A stretch of 64,000 nucleotides of DNA from Paraburkholderia sp. Tr-20389 (GTDB taxonomy: Bacteria; Pseudomonadota; Gammaproteobacteria; Burkholderiales; Burkholderiaceae). Of this stretch, positions 63,146 through 64,000 are shown in pieces. The notes below the pieces were generated by a model. It saw only the letters and a list, made by a program, of their open reading frames with translations. It made no database searches and had not been told where the DNA came from. The stretch spans positions 62,001 to 126,000 of the forward strand of contig NZ_JAAGPD010000030.1 in the NCBI RefSeq assembly GCF_017104565.1, read 5' to 3'. Both the position numbers and the translations under genes were made by a program. Position 1 is the first letter of the stretch; each line of letters opens with the position of its first letter.

Positions 63146-63817
63146 GTGAATCCGGAAAACGCATCAGGTGGTGCAATGGCAACCAGCTCGATTCCCATTG
63201 ACGGCGGGGACAGCGAACTCCGCAGCGCGTCCACCCGGCGCGTGGGTTCGCAGATTCCGCCAATCGTGCCGGCGCAAACCGCGCTCCTCGTCATGCACTA
63301 TCAGACGGACATTCTCGGGCTCTTTCCATCGGTCGCACCGGCCCTGCTTGCCAATACACGCAAACTCTGCGATGCAGCGCGGACCCAAGGCGTCCGCGTT
63401 TATTTCGCCAATCTCCGCTTCAGTCCGGGCTATCCGGAAGTCAGCCCATTAAACAAGAATGGGCAAGGAATCAAGCAACTCGGTCTCTTCATCGACGATG
63501 AGACCTCGCCGGAGTTGGGCCGGCAGACTAGCGAACCGGTCATCGTTGCACACCGGGCCAGCGTGTTCTTCGGTACCGACTTGCAGGCACGACTTCTCGC
63601 ACAAGGTATCCATGCGCTGATCATGGTCGGCATTGCATCGACCGGCGTCGTGCTGTCGTCGGTCGCGTATGCGAGTGACGCGGACTTTCGCCTGTACACC
63701 GTCAAGGATTGCTGCTACGACCCGGATCAGGTGGTACATGAACATCTGTTCTCCACCGCATTCGATTCGCGCACCACGGTGCTCTCGCTCGCTGACGCCT
63801 TGCTGCTGCTCGCCTAG
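63146..63817 (+). CDS. Isochorismatase-fold protein with degenerate active site
   Basis: 223 aa from GTG at 63146 (GGTGGAGA six bases before); GTG at 63134 and ATG at 63176 are alternatives. Fold motifs: PAQTALLVMHYQTDILGLFP, VIVAHRASVFFGTDLQARLL and MVGIASTGVVLSSVAYASDA. In catalytic members these hold Asp, Lys and Cys; here the positions read His, His and Val. It is therefore probably not a cysteine hydrolase in the usual sense and may bind rather than cleave its ligand. Transcribed alone at the end of the window. Confidence 0.8.
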   Translation: MNPENASGGAMATSSIPIDGGDSELRSASTRRVGSQIPPIVPAQTALLVMHYQTDILGLFPSVAPALLANTRKLCDAARTQGVRVYFANLRFSPGYPEVSPLNKNGQGIKQLGLFIDDETSPELGRQTSEPVIVAHRASVFFGTDLQARLLAQGIHALIMVGIASTGVVLSSVAYASDADFRLYTVKDCCYDPDQVVHEHLFSTAFDSRTTVLSLADALLLLA

Positions 63818-64000
63818 ACGTTCGACATCCGCTCCCAGGCAAACCCGGACCAGTCACGTACGGATGTAGTTGATTTTCTCCAGCAAGCGTCGGCCGTCAG
63901 CCTGATTGGTTAGCGGATGTACGACACGTCACTCGCCGCAGACGCAGTCGCTCGTCGCACTGCATCAGGCATCAAAAGGCATTGACCGGGCCAATGAAGT

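Overview
The window looks like a piece of a Burkholderiaceae genome, most likely a secondary replicon of Paraburkholderia or a close relative (Caballeronia). The reasons are high G+C throughout, an OmpC-type Burkholderia porin, small exported proteins of the DUF4148 kind, many LysR/IclR/AraC/GlxA/RpiR regulators, and several catabolic operons each with its own transporter. I saw no rRNA, tRNA, CRISPR array or intact insertion sequence. Genus is inferred from gene content, not from a database match.

Layout. 0-1.4 kb: end of a sulfonate/nitrate-type ABC importer. 1.7-4.4 kb: two MFS transporters. 4.5-11.6 kb: an aromatic-compound cluster, with a Rieske oxygenase, its reductase and an MFS importer on one strand, and divergently an FAD monooxygenase, IclR regulator, porin and AraC-type regulator. 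11.7-13.7 kb: PEP-mutase-like enzyme, OsmC, a DUF4148 protein. 13.8-17.8 kb: a three-gene operon (C45 acyltransferase/hydrolase, class III aminotransferase, CMD-fold protein) and an RpiR regulator, with matching palindromic operators at both promoters. 17.9-21.6 kb: an SbcC/SbcD-like ATPase-nuclease pair without a zinc hook. 21.8-25 kb: a Mesh1-like ppGpp hydrolase and several small unknown proteins, two of which look like secreted or effector-type proteins.

25-39 kb is a large quaternary-amine or amino-acid catabolic island. A betaine importer (ATPase, permease, binding protein) heads what looks like one operon continuing into serine hydroxymethyltransferase, a DapA-family lyase, an FAD amine oxidase and an aldehyde dehydrogenase. 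Downstream are two LysR regulators, a GlxA-type regulator and a glycine-betaine-monooxygenase-like Rieske protein. 39.6-43 kb: small unknowns, then Ku with a coupled MerR-TPR gene. 43-54 kb: DUF2278, amylo-alpha-1,6-glucosidase, citrate synthase, an orphan plus-strand terminator that suggests a small RNA or leader, hydrolases, an orphan MreB homologue, a DHA2 exporter and a truncated metallo-beta-lactamase-fold gene.

54-60.3 kb is a redox/second-messenger signalling island: two soluble cyclic-nucleotide-binding-domain histidine kinases flank a receiver/thioredoxin-reductase-like fusion, next to a YbdK-type carboxylate-amine ligase. 60.3-64 kb is a gene-poor, decaying accessory end with a duplicated lipoprotein gene, fragments of an OmpA-family gene and of another lipoprotein, and an isochorismatase-fold protein lacking its catalytic residues. 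Starts were moved from the longest ORF where a ribosome binding site and family alignment supported it. Several genes use GTG or TTG.
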